NCBI RefSeq assembly: GCF_003173615.1
Contig: NZ_QGNA01000004.1
Location: 248,001 to 312,000 of the forward strand
Length of the DNA: 64,000 nucleotides
Origin: Falsiroseomonas bella
GTDB lineage: Bacteria > Pseudomonadota > Alphaproteobacteria > Acetobacterales > Acetobacteraceae
Reading direction: 5' to 3'
In this document: positions 24,616 to 35,099 of the stretch, piece by piece
Numbering within the stretch: position 1 is the first letter of the stretch
How the letters are laid out: each line of letters opens with the position of its first letter
The notes under the pieces: generated by a model
The model's input: the letters and a program-made list of their open reading frames with translations, nothing else
Database searches by the model: none
What the model was told of the DNA's origin: nothing
Position numbers and translations under genes: made by a program

Positions 24616-25752
24616 ATGTCCGAAGCCACCAAGACGCCCGGCCGTCGCGGCCTGCTGAAGGCGGCCGCCGTCGGGACTGCCGGCGCCGCGGTCCTGGCCA
24701 CCCCGAATGTGAGCCGCGCGCAGACCGTCGTGCTGCGCTTCCAGTCCACCTGGCCGCAGCGCGACATCTTCCACGAATTCGCGCAGGACTACGTCACGCG
24801 CGTGAACAACATGGCGGGCGGCCGCCTGCGGCTCGAACTGCTCGCGGCCGGCGCGGTCGTCGGCGCCTTCCAGCTGCTCGACGCGGTGCATGCCGGCACG
24901 CTGGATGGCGGCCACGGCGTCTCGGCCTACTGGTTCGGCAAGAACAAGGCGTTCAGCCTGTTCGGCACCTCCCCGCCTTGGTTCGGCGACGCCAACCAGC
25001 TGCTCGGCTGGTTCTACTACGGCGGCGGCGAGGCGCTGTACAATGAGCTGATGCACGACATCCTGCGGCTCAACGTCGTGGGCTTCCAGACCGGGCCGAT
25101 GCCGACGCAGCCGCTCGGCTGGTTCAAGAACCCGATCGAGCGCGTCGAGCAGATCCGCGGCCTGCGCTACCGCACGGTCGGCCTGGCCACCGACCTGTTC
25201 AACGAGATGGGCGCCGCCGTGGTCGCGCTGCCGGGCGGCGAGATCGTGCCGGCGCTGGAGCGCGGCGTGATCGACGGCGCGGAGTTCAACAACCCGTCCT
25301 CCGACCGCGTGCTCGGCTTCCCCGATGTCGCCAAGAACTACATGATCCAGTCCTTCCACCAGCGCACCGAGAGCTTCGAGGTGCTGTTCAACAGGGCGAA
25401 GTTCGACGCCCTGCCGGCGGAGCAGAAGGCGATCATCCGCACCGCGTCGGAAGCCGCTTCGGCCGACATGTCCTGGAAGCTGCAGGACCGCTACTCGCGC
25501 GACCTCGTCGCCCTGGCGCAGGCCGGCGTGAATGTCCGCCCGACCCCGCGCCCCATCCTGGATGCGCAGCTGCGCGCCTGGGACAACGTCGTCCGCCGGC
25601 TCGAGGCCGACACCTCCTCCCCGGCGGCGGGGCCCTACTTCAAGAAGGTCTGCGACAGCCAGCGCGACTGGTGCCGGCGCGTCGGCGGGTTCTTCCTCCG
25701 CTACGAGGCGAGCCCGGTGATCAGCTACAACCACTTCTTCGCCCGCGGCTGA
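24616..25752 (+). CDS. dctP: TRAP transporter substrate-binding protein, Tat-exported (TakP-like)
   Basis: A 378-residue periplasmic binding protein. The N-terminus has a twin-arginine signal (GRRGLLKAAAVGTAGAAVL, likely cut after SRA), followed by the DctP fold: LRFQSTWPQRDIFHEF, AGGRLRLELLAAGAVVG, LDAVHAGTLDGGHG, GWFKNPIERVEQIRGLRYRT, VVALPGGEIVPALERGVIDGAEFNNP. This most resembles the TakP group that binds alpha-keto acids or related carboxylates. The substrate is an inference from family. A 13-bp-stem hairpin after the gene (25774-25803) separates it from the permease genes. Confidence 0.9.
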   Translation: MSEATKTPGRRGLLKAAAVGTAGAAVLATPNVSRAQTVVLRFQSTWPQRDIFHEFAQDYVTRVNNMAGGRLRLELLAAGAVVGAFQLLDAVHAGTLDGGHGVSAYWFGKNKAFSLFGTSPPWFGDANQLLGWFYYGGGEALYNELMHDILRLNVVGFQTGPMPTQPLGWFKNPIERVEQIRGLRYRTVGLATDLFNEMGAAVVALPGGEIVPALERGVIDGAEFNNPSSDRVLGFPDVAKNYMIQSFHQRTESFEVLFNRAKFDALPAEQKAIIRTASEAASADMSWKLQDRYSRDLVALAQAGVNVRPTPRPILDAQLRAWDNVVRRLEADTSSPAAGPYFKKVCDSQRDWCRRVGGFFLRYEASPVISYNHFFARG

Positions 25753-25773
25753 TCCGGGCGGCGTGACGGTGCG

Positions 25774-25809
25774 GGCCGGTCCGGGGGCAGCCCCGGACCG
25801 GCCTTTCTT
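25774..25809 (+). terminator. Strong hairpin between dctP and dctQ
   Basis: GGCCGGTCCGGGG at 25774-25786 pairs perfectly with CCCCGGACCGGCC at 25791-25803 around a four-base loop, and TTTCTT follows. It is a rho-independent-like structure but with a short T-run. Since dctQ follows without an obvious new promoter, partial read-through would give more binding protein than permease; this is an inference from position. Confidence 0.75.
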
Positions 25810-25830
25810 CGCGGAGGGGAGCGCGGCCGG

Positions 25831-26610
25831 ATGACGGACAGAGGCGCGGTCTATCTCATCGCCGCCATCGTGGCGGCGGCGGTGGTGGCAGGCATCATCT
25901 TCTCGAAGCGTCCCGGCATGCTGAAGGTGGCGCTCGGCATCGACCGGCTGTCCACCTTCGTCGGCCAGTTCGGCTCCTGGGCGATCCTGCTGCTGACGGC
26001 CGCCATCGTCTACGACGTGACGGCGCGCCGCTTCTTCCGCGCGCCGACCGACTGGGCCTACGACGTCTCCTACATGCTCTATGGCGGCCTGTTCATGCTG
26101 GCCGGCGCCTATGCGCTGAGCCGCAACGGGCATGTGCGCGGCGACTTCCTCTACCGGAACTTCCACCCGACGCTGCAGGCGAAGTTCGACCTCGTCCTCT
26201 ACATGCTGTTCTTCTTCCCGGCGATCATGGCCTTCATGATCTCCGGCTGGCACTTCTTCGAGCTGAGCTGGATGCAGAACGAGCGGAGCAGCGTCAGCCC
26301 CACGGGGCCGATCATCTGGCCGTTCAAGTTCCTCATTCCTGCCGTTGGCCTGCTGCTGCTGCTGCAGGGGCTGGTGGAGGTCGTGCGCTGCGTGCAGTGC
26401 ATCCGCAGCGGCGACTGGCCGCCGCGCATCTCCGACGTCGAGGAGCTCGAGAAGCAGATCCTGCTCGCCGCGCAGGAGAAGGGCGCGGAGGCCCTGGCCG
26501 CCGAGATGGCCAGCGGTGGCGAGGCGGCGATCCTGAAGGCGGCGCACGAGGTCGAGGAGAAGGCCTCCCGCGACCCCCGCCCGCACGCGCGCGACCACCA
26601 CGAAGGCTGA
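25831..26610 (+). CDS. dctQ: TRAP transporter small permease
   Basis: A 259-residue protein with four membrane helices, a shape typical of DctQ: an N-terminal helix (YLIAAIVAAAVVAGIIF), IDRLSTFVGQFGSWAILLLTAAIVYDVTARR, RAPTDWAYDVSYMLYGGLFMLAGAYAL with the family motif around TDWAYDV, and a later SGWHFFELSW segment. The C-terminal 60 residues (about 190-259) are charged and alanine-rich and longer than in most DctQ proteins; their function is unknown. Its ATG is preceded by GGAGGGGAGCG. Confidence 0.88.
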   Translation: MTDRGAVYLIAAIVAAAVVAGIIFSKRPGMLKVALGIDRLSTFVGQFGSWAILLLTAAIVYDVTARRFFRAPTDWAYDVSYMLYGGLFMLAGAYALSRNGHVRGDFLYRNFHPTLQAKFDLVLYMLFFFPAIMAFMISGWHFFELSWMQNERSSVSPTGPIIWPFKFLIPAVGLLLLLQGLVEVVRCVQCIRSGDWPPRISDVEELEKQILLAAQEKGAEALAAEMASGGEAAILKAAHEVEEKASRDPRPHARDHHEG

Positions 26611-26700
26611 CGCCGCGCCATGGCGAAGAACGATCCGACGCGGCCGGCAAGGCCGGCCAGCGCACCGCCCAGCCGTCGTCATCCGTGCAACCCGTCAGAG

Positions 26701-26743
26701 GCGCGCAAGCCAAGCCGGCGTACGCCGGCGCCGGCGCCTGAGG
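26701..26743. repeat. Dispersed hairpin repeat, family B, copy 2
   Basis: Reads GCGCGCAAGCCAAGC, then the palindrome CGGCGTACGCCG, then GCGCCGGCGCCTGAGG. It lies between dctQ and dctM, and its final TGAGGG sits eight bases before the dctM ATG, where it can act as the ribosome binding site. Confidence 0.75.
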
Positions 26744-26750
26744 GCACACC

Positions 26751-28169
26751 ATGATCTCTGATGCCGCCCTGGGGCTCACGCAGCTCCTGCTGTTCCTGTT
26801 CTTCATCATGCTGGGCTTCCCCATCGCCTTCACGCTGATGGCGATGGGCCTCTTCTTCGGCTACCTCGGCATGCAGGAGCGCGTCTTCGACCTGCTGGTG
26901 CAGCGCACCTATGCGGTGATGAGCAACGACGTGCTGATCTCCGTGCCGCTCTTCGTCTTCATGGGCTACATCATCGAGCGGGCGAACATCCTCGACCGGC
27001 TGTTCCGCTCGCTGCAGCTCGCCTCCGGCGGGCTGCCGGGATCGCTCGCGGTCGCGACGCTCGCCACCTGCGCGCTGTTCGCGACGGCGACCGGCATCGT
27101 CGGCGCGGTGGTCACGCTGATGGGCCTGCTGGCCTTCCCCGCGATGCTGCGCGCGGGATACGATGCGCGGCTCGCGGCCGGCGTCACCTGCGCGGGCGGC
27201 TGCCTCGGCATCCTCATCCCGCCCTCGATCATGCTGATCCTCTACGGCGCGACGGCGGGCGTCTCGGTGGTGCAGCTCTACGCCGCCGCCTTCATCCCCG
27301 GCGTGACGCTCGCGCTGCTCTACATCCTCTATGCGGTCGGCGTCGGCATCGTCCGCCCCGACATGGCGCCGCGCCTGCCGCCGGAGGAGCGCAACGTCCC
27401 CGTCAGCACGATCCTGCTCTCGCTGCTCACCTCCTTCTTCCCGCTGGCCTTCCTGATCGCCGCGGTGCTCGGGTCCATCATCATGGGGCTCGCCACGCCG
27501 TCCGAGGCGGCGGCGATGGGCAGCCTCGGCTCGATCGTGCTCGCCATCGCCTACCGCGCCTTCACCTGGCAGAAGCTGAAGGAGAGCGTGTTCCTCACCG
27601 CGCGGACCAGCGCGATGGTCTGCTGGCTGTTCGTCGGCAGCTACATCTTCTCCTCGGTGTTCGGCTATCTCGGCGGGCAGACGGTGGTCGAGGAGTTCGT
27701 CAAGAGCCTGCCGCTCAACAGCTTCACCTTCCTGCTGCTGGCGCAGGTGATCATCTTCATCCTCGGCTGGCCGCTGGAATGGACCGAGATCATCGTGATC
27801 TTCGTGCCGATCTTCCTGCCGCTGCTCGACGATTTCGGCGTGAGCCCGATCTTCTTCGGCATCCTCGTCGCGCTGAACCTGCAGACCAGCTTCCTGTCGC
27901 CGCCCGTGGCGATGGCGGCCTTCTACCTGAAGGGCGTCGCGCCGCCTCAGGTGAAGCTCGAGCAGATCTTCGCCGGCTGCATGCCGTTCATCTACATCGT
28001 CGTCTTCACCATGGCGCTCGTCTACATCTTCCCCGATCTGGTCACCTGGCTGCCGGAGGCGCTCTACGGCAACGCACCGATCGAGCCTGGCGCGCCGACC
28101 ATGCTGGACAGCCCGCCCGCGGGCGGCTTCCAGGAGCAGGAAGAGATCAGCCTGCCGCCGCTGAACTGA
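26751..28169 (+). CDS. dctM: TRAP transporter large permease
   Basis: A 472-residue, 12- to 13-helix permease subunit. Family motifs seen are LGFPIAFTLMAMGLFFGYLG, NDVLISVPLFVFMGYIIERA, ATGIVGAVVTLMGLLAFPAMLRAGYD and CAGGCLGILIPPSIMLILYG, with the second half repeating the pattern (FILGWPLEWTEIIVIFVPIFLPLL). The DctM subunit carries the substrate translocation path in sodium-coupled TRAP uptake. It is 140 bases downstream of dctQ, a longer gap than usual, filled by a family B repeat. It overlaps the next gene by one base. Confidence 0.92.
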   Translation: MISDAALGLTQLLLFLFFIMLGFPIAFTLMAMGLFFGYLGMQERVFDLLVQRTYAVMSNDVLISVPLFVFMGYIIERANILDRLFRSLQLASGGLPGSLAVATLATCALFATATGIVGAVVTLMGLLAFPAMLRAGYDARLAAGVTCAGGCLGILIPPSIMLILYGATAGVSVVQLYAAAFIPGVTLALLYILYAVGVGIVRPDMAPRLPPEERNVPVSTILLSLLTSFFPLAFLIAAVLGSIIMGLATPSEAAAMGSLGSIVLAIAYRAFTWQKLKESVFLTARTSAMVCWLFVGSYIFSSVFGYLGGQTVVEEFVKSLPLNSFTFLLLAQVIIFILGWPLEWTEIIVIFVPIFLPLLDDFGVSPIFFGILVALNLQTSFLSPPVAMAAFYLKGVAPPQVKLEQIFAGCMPFIYIVVFTMALVYIFPDLVTWLPEALYGNAPIEPGAPTMLDSPPAGGFQEQEEISLPPLN

Positions 28170-28879
28170 TGGCGAGCCATGATCCCGCCGCGGCGGGGCG
28201 CTGGATCGCGGAAGCCGTCGAGACGGGCAATCCGCTGGCGCCGCTGCCGACGGAACTCGCCCCGACCGACATGGCGGAGGCCGAGGACACCGCGCTTGCC
28301 GTCCTGGAGGCGCTGGGGATCGCGCCCATTGGCCTGCGGCTGGTCCGCCGGCCGGAAGGCGGCGCGCTGGCCGGCCCGTTGATCGAGGGGCGGCTCTTGC
28401 GAACGGGGGTGTCGGTGGCACCGGCGACGCTGCGCCATCCGCAGGTCACCGCCGCGGTGATCGGCGTCCTGGCGGAGCCGCTCGAGGAAGGGGCGGATAT
28501 GCCGCCGGTCTTTGCGCGGCTGCACCCGGCGCTCGACATCGCCGCCAGCCGGTTCACCGCGCTGCCGGAGGATCCGCGCCTGCTGGCGGCCGACCTGGCG
28601 CGGCTCGGCCTCGTCGTAGTGGGGCGGGCGAAGGTGCTGGAACCCGGCCGCTTGCGCGTCGCCCTGGGGCCGAAGGGCAGCCGGGCGCGCGGCATCGAGA
28701 CCGACCTGGCCGCTGCCTTCGCCGAGGCCGCGGCCGCGGCGCGGCGCATGGGTGGGCTGCCGGCGGGCGCGCTGCTGGTCGTCGCCGGCCTCGCCCTGCC
28801 GATGGAGCCCACGGGGACGCTGCGTGCCAGCTTCGGCGCGCTGGGCGCCGCGGAAGCCAGCTTCGCCGTGCCCGCCTGA
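28169..28879 (+). CDS. 2-keto-4-pentenoate hydratase-like protein, probably inactive
   Basis: A 236-residue protein with the hydratase/FAH-like fold of MhpD. Its parts line up with the family: AGPLIEGRLLRTG, VTAAVIGVLAEPL where active enzymes have VEAEIAF with two metal-binding glutamates, LHPALDIAASRF in place of PAIEIVDSR, and GALLVVAGLALPMEPTG near the end. The glutamates needed for the metal are replaced, so catalysis is doubtful. The start overlaps the dctM stop (ATGG over TGA), linking it firmly to the TRAP operon, where it may bind the transported keto acid or a product (inference). Confidence 0.72.
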   Translation: MASHDPAAAGRWIAEAVETGNPLAPLPTELAPTDMAEAEDTALAVLEALGIAPIGLRLVRRPEGGALAGPLIEGRLLRTGVSVAPATLRHPQVTAAVIGVLAEPLEEGADMPPVFARLHPALDIAASRFTALPEDPRLLAADLARLGLVVVGRAKVLEPGRLRVALGPKGSRARGIETDLAAAFAEAAAAARRMGGLPAGALLVVAGLALPMEPTGTLRASFGALGAAEASFAVPA

Positions 28880-28882
28880 CCC

Positions 28883-29209
28883 TCAGCGCCGGGGCTCGCC
28901 CCGCAGCGACAGGATGTAGGCGATCACGTTGTCGAGCTCGGCCGGCGTCAGCACGATGTCCGGCATCGGCGGGTGCGGCTGGCGCAGGAAGGCCTGCAGC
29001 GCGAGTTGGGTGGTGGAGGGCATCGCCGCGACGTCGGCGAAGGCCGGAACGCCCGGAATGCTGCGACCCGACGCGCCGGGCCCGATCGCATGGCAGGCGC
29101 TGCACCGGGCCTCCGCGAGGCGCCGTCCCGCGGCGGGGTCGCCGAAGGGCTGCGCGAGGGCCGCGCCCGCAGCGAGGGAGAGCGCGAACGACATCAGCAA
29201 CATGCGCAT
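28883..29209 (-). CDS. Periplasmic c-type cytochrome, one haem
   Basis: A 108-residue class I cytochrome c. After a signal peptide (MLLMSFALSLAAGAALA) comes the single haem motif CSACH and a probable axial methionine in HPPMPDIVLT; the end is VIAYILSLRG. I chose the ATG at 29209 because GGAGG lies eight bases upstream; ATGs at 29215 and 29242 are also in frame. It is a small soluble electron carrier. It converges with the TRAP operon four bases away. Confidence 0.85.
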   Translation of the reverse strand: MRMLLMSFALSLAAGAALAQPFGDPAAGRRLAEARCSACHAIGPGASGRSIPGVPAFADVAAMPSTTQLALQAFLRQPHPPMPDIVLTPAELDNVIAYILSLRGEPRR

Positions 29210-29275
29210 GGGCATATCCTCCGGCCCGATCCTGCCCCGCAACGCGCGCCGTGGCGACCTGTCGCAGCGGGAGGG

Positions 29276-29647
29276 TCAGTTCGCGGCGCGGAACCGGGCC
29301 GCGGTGACGGCATCCTCGCGCAGCGCCGCGGCGATCTCGGCCCGCGCCGCATCGGTGCCGGCCAGCGCCAGGACGCGCTCGAACCAGCCGCATTGGCCGC
29401 GGACACGGGCCTGGAACAGGCGGTCGAGCGCTGCCGCGGCGGCGCTGCGCCCGGCGCAGCAGGCGCAGGCGGCGGGATGGGCCGGCCCGGATGGCTCGAA
29501 GCTGGCCGAGGCGATGGCGCCAGGCAGGTCCGGGTGCGGCGTCGCCGCCAGCACGGCCGCCGGCTTTCCCGCGGCCAGCGCTACGGCCAGGGCCGCCGGG
29601 TCCGCCACGGTCACGATCGGGATACGTGCGTCGAGCGACCAGGTCAT
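29276..29647 (-). CDS. Hypothetical protein with a CACC motif
   Basis: A 123-residue protein without a recognised family. A short cluster CACC lies at about residues 58-61, followed by AGRSAAAAALDRLFQARVRG, a conserved-looking CGWFERVLAL and the end TAARFRAAN. The CxCC cluster resembles the metal-binding CxCC of CobW/COG0523 GTPases, but the P-loop and other GTPase motifs are absent, so this is at most a weak hint of metal binding. It is divergent from the ArsR-methyltransferase regulator and shares its palindrome-bearing promoter region, so it may be coregulated. Confidence 0.5.
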   Translation of the reverse strand: MTWSLDARIPIVTVADPAALAVALAAGKPAAVLAATPHPDLPGAIASASFEPSGPAHPAACACCAGRSAAAAALDRLFQARVRGQCGWFERVLALAGTDAARAEIAAALREDAVTAARFRAAN

Positions 29648-29655
29648 GTGCTGGA

Positions 29656-29673
29656 CATAAGGATATCTTTATG
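29656..29673. promoter_or_regulatory. 18-bp palindrome, candidate operator of the ArsR-type regulator
   Basis: CATAAGGATATCTTTATG is an inverted repeat with a single mismatched pair. It is the only clearly AT-rich palindrome in the area and lies between the divergent CACC-protein and regulator genes, close to both starts. Its position fits an autoregulatory operator for the ArsR-methyltransferase protein; binding is inferred. Confidence 0.6.
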
Positions 29674-29687
29674 CCATTTGCAAGCGC

Positions 29688-30629
29688 ATGGACGACCTTC
29701 TCACGCAGCTGCGCGCCGCGGCCGAGCCGACGCGGCTCCGCCTGCTCGCCCTCTGCGCCCGCCAGCCGCTGTGCGTGACCGACCTTTGCGCCGTGCTCGG
29801 GCAGTCCCAGCCGCGGCTGTCGCGGCATCTCAAGCTGCTGACGGATGCCGGGCTGCTGGAGCGCGTGCCGGAGGGATCGAACGCCTATTTCCAGATGCCG
29901 GCCGGCGCCGAGCTGGCGCGGATGATCCTCGCCCGCCTGCCCGAGGATGACGTGCGGCTTTCCGCCGACCGGCGCGTGGCGGCGCGGCTGGCGGCGGAGC
30001 GAGCCCGCAGCGCCTCCGACGCCTTCCGCCGCGACGGCATGGACTGGGACGAGATGCGCGCCCTCGGCCTGCCGGCGGCGGCCATCGAGCAGGCGCTGCT
30101 GGATTCGCTCCCCGCCCGGATGGAGGCGCTGCTCGACATCGGCACCGGGACCGGCCGCCTGCTGGAACTGGTGGCGCCACGCGCCGAGCGCGCCCTCGGT
30201 GTGGACATGAGCCGCGACATGCTGGCGCTGGCGCGCGCGCGCCTGGCGGAGCGCGGCCTCGCCGACCGCGCCACGGTGCGCCAGGCGGACATGTATCGCC
30301 TGCCCTTCGCCGATGCGTCCTTCGACGCCGTCGCGATGCAGATGGTGCTGCACTACGCCGAGGATCCGGCCGCCGCGCTGGCCGAGGCCGCGCGGGTGCT
30401 GCGCCCGGGCGGTTCGCTGCTGATCGCCGACCTCGCCGCGCATGGGGAGGCCGCGCTGCTGGAGAAGCATGCGCATCGCTGGCCCGGCTTCGACGATGCG
30501 CAGCTTGCCGGCTGGCTGGGTGCCGCCGGCTGCAGCCTGGCGCAGGCCACCAGCATTCCCGGCCCGCTCACCGTCCGCGTCTGGCCCGCACAGCGCCAGC
30601 CCGCTTCCGTTTCCGCTCTCGCCCGCTGA
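29688..30629 (+). CDS. ArsR-type regulator fused to a SAM-dependent methyltransferase (SahR-like)
   Basis: A 313-residue two-domain protein. The N-terminal winged helix (about 1-90) shows EPTRLRLLALCARQPLCVTDLC and the recognition segment QSQPRLSRHLKLLTDAGLLE; the C-terminal class I methyltransferase (about 130-310) shows the SAM motif LLDIGTGTGRLLELV and VLRPGGSLLIADL. This fusion, next to metH, matches the SahR-type regulators of the methionine cycle in proteobacteria, which sense S-adenosylhomocysteine. It lies eight bases before metH, and an 18-bp palindrome sits in front. No metF gene is in the window. Confidence 0.82.
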   Translation: MDDLLTQLRAAAEPTRLRLLALCARQPLCVTDLCAVLGQSQPRLSRHLKLLTDAGLLERVPEGSNAYFQMPAGAELARMILARLPEDDVRLSADRRVAARLAAERARSASDAFRRDGMDWDEMRALGLPAAAIEQALLDSLPARMEALLDIGTGTGRLLELVAPRAERALGVDMSRDMLALARARLAERGLADRATVRQADMYRLPFADASFDAVAMQMVLHYAEDPAAALAEAARVLRPGGSLLIADLAAHGEAALLEKHAHRWPGFDDAQLAGWLGAAGCSLAQATSIPGPLTVRVWPAQRQPASVSALAR

Positions 30630-30637
30630 GGTACCGC

Positions 30638-34129
<3,492 letters not shown>

Positions 34130-34196
34130 GGGTTGCCGGCGCCGGGCCGGGCGGGGCAAAACCCTGCCTCGCCCAGCACCGGGGAAGGTTTTCCGT

Positions 34197-35099
34197 TTGG
34201 CCGAGACCAGGGCCTCGCGCATCGAGCACGTCGCCGCCGCCTCCGTCGCGGTGGCGCTGGCCGTGCTCGCTCTCAAGGCCGGTGCCTGGTGGATCACGGG
34301 CTCGGTCGCGCTGTTCGCCGACGCGCTCGAATCGGTGGTGAACGTCGCCGCCGCCGTGGCGGCGCTGCTGGCGATCCGGCTCTCGGCCCTGCCGCCCGAC
34401 GCCAACCATCCCTATGGCCACGCCAAGGCGGAGTATTTCTCCGCCGTGCTGGAAGGCGCGCTGATCATCGTGGCCGCGCTGCTGATCCTGCACGAGTCCT
34501 GGGCCGCCTGGCAGAATCCGCGGCCGCTCGACCAGGCGCCGCTCGGCCTTGTGGTCTCCGCGGTGGCCACGGGCGTGAATGCCGCCTGGGCCGCGCTGCT
34601 GTTCCGCCGCGGCCGGGCAGGGCGCTCCCCGGCGCTGCTGGCGGATGCGCGGCACCTGCTGGCCGATGTGGTGACCTCGGGCGGCGTGCTGGTCGGCGTG
34701 GCGCTGGTGGCGCTCACGGGCATCCTGTGGCTCGATCCGCTGCTCGCGGCGCTGACCGCGCTCAACATTCTCTGGTCCGGCACGCGGCTGATGCGCGAAT
34801 CCGTCGGTGGGCTGATGGACGAGGCGGTGCCGGCCGAGACGCTGGCGCGCATCCGCGAGCTCGTGGCGCGGAACGCCGAGGGCGCGATCGAGGCGCATGA
34901 CATGCGCACGCGCCATTCCGGCCGGTTCACCTTCGTGGAGTTCCACCTGGTGGTCCCGGCGGCGATGACCGTGACGGATGCGCACGACATCTGCGACCGG
35001 GTGGAGGCGGCGCTGAAGGCCGAGCTCGGCAACGCGACCATCACCATCCATGTCGAGCCAGAGGGCAAGGCGAAACACAGGGGCGTCCTGGTGCTGTGA
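34197..35099 (+). CDS. Cation diffusion facilitator family transporter
   Basis: A 300-residue inner-membrane antiporter of the CDF family that exports divalent metals such as zinc, cobalt or iron. The six-helix core shows ITGSVALFADALESVVNVAA, with the metal-site aspartates (DALES and the later LADARHLLADVVTS), and the HPYGHAKAEYF motif between helices. A cytoplasmic C-terminal domain (about 205-300) ends with HVEPEGKAKHRGVLVL. The start is TTG at 34197 with GGGGAAGG upstream. It is 67 bases after metH and overlapped by four bases by tonB. Cobalt for B12 could be its substrate but this is a guess. Confidence 0.88.
   Translation: MAETRASRIEHVAAASVAVALAVLALKAGAWWITGSVALFADALESVVNVAAAVAALLAIRLSALPPDANHPYGHAKAEYFSAVLEGALIIVAALLILHESWAAWQNPRPLDQAPLGLVVSAVATGVNAAWAALLFRRGRAGRSPALLADARHLLADVVTSGGVLVGVALVALTGILWLDPLLAALTALNILWSGTRLMRESVGGLMDEAVPAETLARIRELVARNAEGAIEAHDMRTRHSGRFTFVEFHLVVPAAMTVTDAHDICDRVEAALKAELGNATITIHVEPEGKAKHRGVLVL

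Noticed and set aside
30630-30637. A cobalamin riboswitch in front of metH
   Set aside because: Only eight bases separate the regulator gene from metH, leaving no room for a riboswitch.
34130-34196. A terminator after metH
   Set aside because: The sequence is GC-rich with only partial pairing and no T-run, so I could not support it.
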